The notes beneath the pieces were generated by a model that did not search any database, had not been told where the DNA came from, and worked only from the letters and a program-made list of their open reading frames with translations. Below, piece after piece: positions 57,201 through 59,462 of a stretch of 59,462 nucleotides of DNA (positions within the stretch are counted from its first letter, which is position 1; each line of letters starts with the position of its first letter). The position numbers and the translations under genes are program-made. Origin of the DNA: Aeromonas sobria (lineage in GTDB: Bacteria > Pseudomonadota > Gammaproteobacteria > Enterobacterales > Aeromonadaceae); the NCBI RefSeq assembly GCF_000820145.1, contig NZ_CDBW01000028.1, forward strand, positions 24,691 to 84,152, in the 5' to 3' direction.

Positions 57201-59462
57201 CCAGGTTGCCGAACCCAGTTTGACATCTTCAAAATTGATCGCAGCCAAACTCTGGAAACCGGACAACGACAACAACGGCTTGTCGGCCACCGGAGTCAGA
57301 TCCACCACAACACTCTTGCCGGTAGCAATCGCATCAGCGCCCTGCAACACATCGAATCTGATTGTCGTAAGGTCGTTGCCTTTGTTGCCCAAACCTTGGC
57401 CAGGGCCATAGATGTCCGCCCCAGACATATTGTCAGCTGGGTCAAATTTCACCTTACCGCTGTCGATATCAACCTTGCTGAAAATTTTGGTTTCGTTCTG
57501 GCCCAGCACCTTGTATTGCCCTGTCGAATCAAGATATTTGATGATGCCGGTGCCATCCTGATTACCAGAAATCCGGACGGTAGACGCATTATCCGAGATC
57601 CCGAACGACGCCCATGTCAGGGCGACATCCGTATCCTCGATCCCCATCAACATAGTTGGAGCTACGGTCGTTGGCACATTGCCATTCAGGGTCAGCACCG
57701 CCGAATTTGACACGTCGCCATCGTTATCTTTAACGGTATAAGCAAACTCTTCTGTCACAGCACCAACAGCTGGCGTGTACTTGATCGAGTCAATGACATA
57801 ACCGTTCTGGTTACCGCTATAGCCCAACACCAGATACTGGAAAGGGGTATTTGTCGAGATATTGAACGATTGCAAACTTCCATTATTGGAAGACGATAGC
57901 AAGGTACCGGAGCCGACCAACACACCATTCGCATCATAGGCTTTCCAACTTGCGCTGCCCTGTCCGCTATTAAGCTCGTTGATACCTATCTGAGCAAAAT
58001 TGGATAGCGCCTTAAGCCCTATCACCAGCGCTTCGCCACTACCGATATCGTTCGTACCGCTACCACTCTGGGAGACGCCAATACCAGGCTTGGCATTGTT
58101 GCCGCTGGTACGAACATCCACGAGTGCCGTTGCGCTATCGGTCAGACCGGTCAAATTCAGTGAGGTGCCATTCAGCGGCAGCGAGTTATTCTGGAAGCCA
58201 TATACAGCAAAGGCAGATTTCACCGCCGCGCCACCTTCAACCGCCTGCACATCGGTATCCAGCTTGCTGGTATAGGTGTAGTTACCATCAGCGTTCACGG
58301 TCAGATCGCCATATTTACCCGCCACCGTTACGCTACCTGATGCACCAAGCACCATAACTTGACCATTCAGGCCGGTCACCGAATACACCTTGGCTGGGTT
58401 GGCACTCGAGCTATCCACTACAGTGTCGTTTGCCAGCAGACTGGTCGAACCGATCGTCTGGGCATTCAGCCCCACGGCCACACTGCCACTATCGTTGGCC
58501 GCAATCGGGTTAGTATCCAGGATATTGATGGTATACGTCACCGTCGAACCGTCGGCCTTGGTATAGGTAAACGAGTCAGTGTCAGCAACAGAGTCGGCAT
58601 GATTCCGTACCGGCGCCTGGTAAACATACTTGCCATTCACCAGCGACACAGCCCCCCCCAAGGCTGTCGTACCTGTAAAGGCAACACCATCGGCAACGTT
58701 CAGAACATTACCTGCAGTCCCCTCAATCACATCTTGCAGAGCAACTACAGAGTCATTGTCAATAATGCTGGTGGTCACAGTTGCGCCAGTTGTGTCTAAC
58801 AGTTCAAATACATTCTGACCTGTGGTCGCGCTAATAACCTTGTCTACTCGCACTGAGAAGGTTTCATTACCTTCAATCAAGACATCGTTGATAGTCGCAA
58901 TTGTGAATTTTGCGATCTTACCACTGCCGTCAATTACGGCCTCAACCGTCTTGGTGAAGTCACCTTCACCGGCTGTACCATACGTGTAAGTCAACAAAAC
59001 CTTATCACCAGGTTTGACTTCATGGCTCAAGGTTACCGTGTACTCACCTGTAAGCTGCCCTTCTGTCACAGATGCAGGACCCGATAAAGAAACAGATACT
59101 CTGTCACCTTCACCCTGGGGCTCGTCAGTCACTGTGGTAGTCGCGATGCCGGTCAGGGTCAGCTTCTCGAAGTTGTCGCCGCCGCTCACGTTGGTCAGTG
59201 TGGCACTCAGATCGTTCTGGCCGCCGCTGTAAACGTCGTCCCCTGCGGTCACGGTCACGCTGCCGCTGGTCTGGCCGGCACCAATGGTGATGGTCTGGCC
59301 GTTGCTCAGGGTGAAGATCAGACCGTTGTGGCCGCTCAACGACAGACCGTCCTTGCTGGTCAGGGTCACGGTGTAGGTCACCTCGCCGCCTTCGGACACA
59401 GTGGTCTTGTCCGCGGTCAGGGTGGCGATTACTTCGCTGATAGTGTCGGTGATCTGGGTCAC
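54216..59462 (-). CDS. giant RTX adhesin, C-terminal 1748 residues (gene continues past the window)
   Basis: A repeat-rich, Asp/Thr-rich type I-secreted adhesin whose N-terminus lies beyond position 59462. From the window edge: an Ig-like repeat (ATLTADKTTVSEGGEVTYTV), a Calx-beta-like unit, a cadherin/VCBS-like region, a beta-sandwich region, T1SS-143-like repeats (VSDGKLTGTGTLTIQVEDD), a von Willebrand A domain (about 1195-1385, MIDAS IVDVSGSM), RTX nonapeptides (YGGKGYDHLTGGLGDDILSGG region near 1550) and the C-terminal secretion part ending QNHLLDIDK. The layout fits LapA/BapA/FrhA-type adhesins used for biofilm, which are typically held or released under c-di-GMP control. A G8 run (58652-58659) lies in the coding strand (ALGGAVS). 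Confidence 0.92.
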   Translation of the reverse strand: MTQITDTISEVIATLTADKTTVSEGGEVTYTVTLTSKDGLSLSGHNGLIFTLSNGQTITIGAGQTSGSVTVTAGDDVYSGGQNDLSATLTNVSGGDNFEKLTLTGIATTTVTDEPQGEGDRVSVSLSGPASVTEGQLTGEYTVTLSHEVKPGDKVLLTYTYGTAGEGDFTKTVEAVIDGSGKIAKFTIATINDVLIEGNETFSVRVDKVISATTGQNVFELLDTTGATVTTSIIDNDSVVALQDVIEGTAGNVLNVADGVAFTGTTALGGAVSLVNGKYVYQAPVRNHADSVADTDSFTYTKADGSTVTYTINILDTNPIAANDSGSVAVGLNAQTIGSTSLLANDTVVDSSSANPAKVYSVTGLNGQVMVLGASGSVTVAGKYGDLTVNADGNYTYTSKLDTDVQAVEGGAAVKSAFAVYGFQNNSLPLNGTSLNLTGLTDSATALVDVRTSGNNAKPGIGVSQSGSGTNDIGSGEALVIGLKALSNFAQIGINELNSGQGSASWKAYDANGVLVGSGTLLSSSNNGSLQSFNISTNTPFQYLVLGYSGNQNGYVIDSIKYTPAVGAVTEEFAYTVKDNDGDVSNSAVLTLNGNVPTTVAPTMLMGIEDTDVALTWASFGISDNASTVRISGNQDGTGIIKYLDSTGQYKVLGQNETKIFSKVDIDSGKVKFDPADNMSGADIYGPGQGLGNKGNDLTTIRFDVLQGADAIATGKSVVVDLTPVADKPLLSLSGFQSLAAINFEDVKLGSATWSDNIDLNTVQGAGTIGIWKTADGGNRIEVGKESVYVGGGSSNNQVMEIEGKSGVKTLYADFNCEGGRFYQLGFDIAARTSSISSSALTVKFVQLDVNGVPVGGTERVLYNFNPTDDSWKLNQLVGLPVDTTAKYRLIFESNDSDSYGAILDNIKFQAVDNKGYEDSFIKLSAINSALVDIDGSETLTVEISGLPKDAVLKDAANHSITVDATGKALVSGWSLSTLQLKVNDPGNYNLVVKATATEVTSTGKVLDTVYSEVFLPVQVLAANVAPVITAASVAVSEEGLASGLVDTTDFRGQSTNLDSTNDISVSGKLAISDANGDTIQSVKLVAPTESFTSGGSPIKWSVSTDGLMLTGKVGDNGPTAVTVTIDKQGNYNVNLFKPLDHVNADNVEGRLAINVGVEVSDGKLTGTGTLTIQVEDDRPVVVTPQTAHIEGAGIQTNLMLIVDVSGSMTWGSGVPGKSRLDIAKESLLTLLSQYDSLGTTMVRIVLFNDSAKTLGDGWLSVSDAKKQIWDLQIKDNQGTEYDDGINKAMDAFLTQGKLTGSGVQNVSYFISDGDPASGHGVPEQSWVAFTKQHDIKAYALGMGSDIKDPNSLHLAAYDGVSEKNTDAIVVTDMSKLEQVISGTAQRSVSGDLFGQVGTGTGADGGAIRTVRIDGHIYAIENGRLVSGADQGGSYDARSQQLVITLGNGDKLTIGLVTGEYLYQTSQHGAQSKSIGFELVDADGDRATGSLNLTIEPSDNGRTFVGNDGDDHLTVLNASQVHIALGGVHGGGPQVTLEQNIDTRSGVTLYGGKGYDHLTGGLGDDILSGGTNGHGSSGPINVDGKLYYGDVLTGGDGADTFQWQQGDALEQGSNNATMTPDHAIDYITDFKVEHTSGWQQSSNSWNDFKNVDIAHSDKLDLSDMLDHSGSNLEGDLSKLLSAFEAHDGVHLQVKSAGNNQVSQEIVLLGSTFESITGDISNHVSGSPESASQQVINYMLQNHLLDIDK

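Overview
The window is chromosomal DNA of a gamma-proteobacterium, almost certainly Aeromonas (hydrophila/dhakensis/veronii group; I cannot fix the species by eye). The evidence is a set of ChiA-type and GH19 chitinases, an Aeromonas-type 424-residue proline iminopeptidase, a Vibrio/Aeromonas haem-uptake (hut) cluster, a bifunctional peptidoglycan-degrading T6SS effector of the size and layout described for A. dhakensis TseP, a GC-rich backbone and gene-dense organisation.

Layout. 1-261: three tandem tRNA-Ala(GGC) genes (the first cut by the window edge) behind a strong sigma-70 promoter. 743-862: an unknown 39-codon gene with a CRP-like site. 1040-9150: a chitin locus on the minus strand, with a GH19 chitinase and two duplicated ChiA-type GH18 chitinases; each chiA copy has its own GEMM-I (cyclic-di-GMP) riboswitch leader. 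9384-12839: a sodium/solute-symporter-fused hybrid histidine kinase. 13064-15131: a DUF2975 membrane protein, its small HTH regulator and a secreted HExxH protein, preceded by three evenly spaced operator-like palindromes. 15209-16363: an MFS transporter.

16.6-27.6 kb is an AT-richer accessory type VI secretion cluster, read right to left: sigma-54 promoter, hcp, vgrG, an M23/M23/GH24 effector broken by a C8 tract, a periplasmic putative immunity protein carrying G9 and G8 tracts, a TseP-like amidase/lysozyme effector with its LprI-like immunity protein, and finally the C-terminal stump of a lost effector followed by an orphan immunity gene that is out of frame because of a 7-bp tandem duplication. 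Nearly identical terminators close the first and last modules, as expected for cassette exchange. A LuxR-type AHL-receptor solo lies next to it.

28.8-37.1 kb is the haem-uptake region: TonB receptor (minus), ChaN-like lipoprotein, isochorismatase-like hydrolase and a small lipoprotein (plus), hutXZ (minus) and hutBCD (plus), with Fur boxes in both divergent promoters. 37.3-38.7 kb: an EEP-family lipoprotein behind a perfect CRP site. 38.9-43.4 kb: the BtsS/BtsR pyruvate-sensing two-component system and a CstA/BtsT-type transporter with a BtsR-like direct repeat in front. 43.6-50.2 kb: pepE, a YjbQ-family gene, alr, dnaB (with a degraded second copy of its 3' end), a Tim44-domain protein and proline iminopeptidase. 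50.6-50.8 kb: tRNA-Asn and tRNA-Phe. 51.0-54.1 kb: rraB, a PAS/GGDEF/EAL phosphodiesterase and a lipoprotein. 54216 to the end: the C-terminal part of a giant RTX adhesin that continues beyond the window.

Most likely novelty: (i) the modular, apparently slippage-prone effector/immunity cassette array, and (ii) the 33-bp-phased operator array in front of the DUF2975/HTH pair. Cyclic-di-GMP is a recurring theme (two riboswitches, an EAL protein, a large adhesin).
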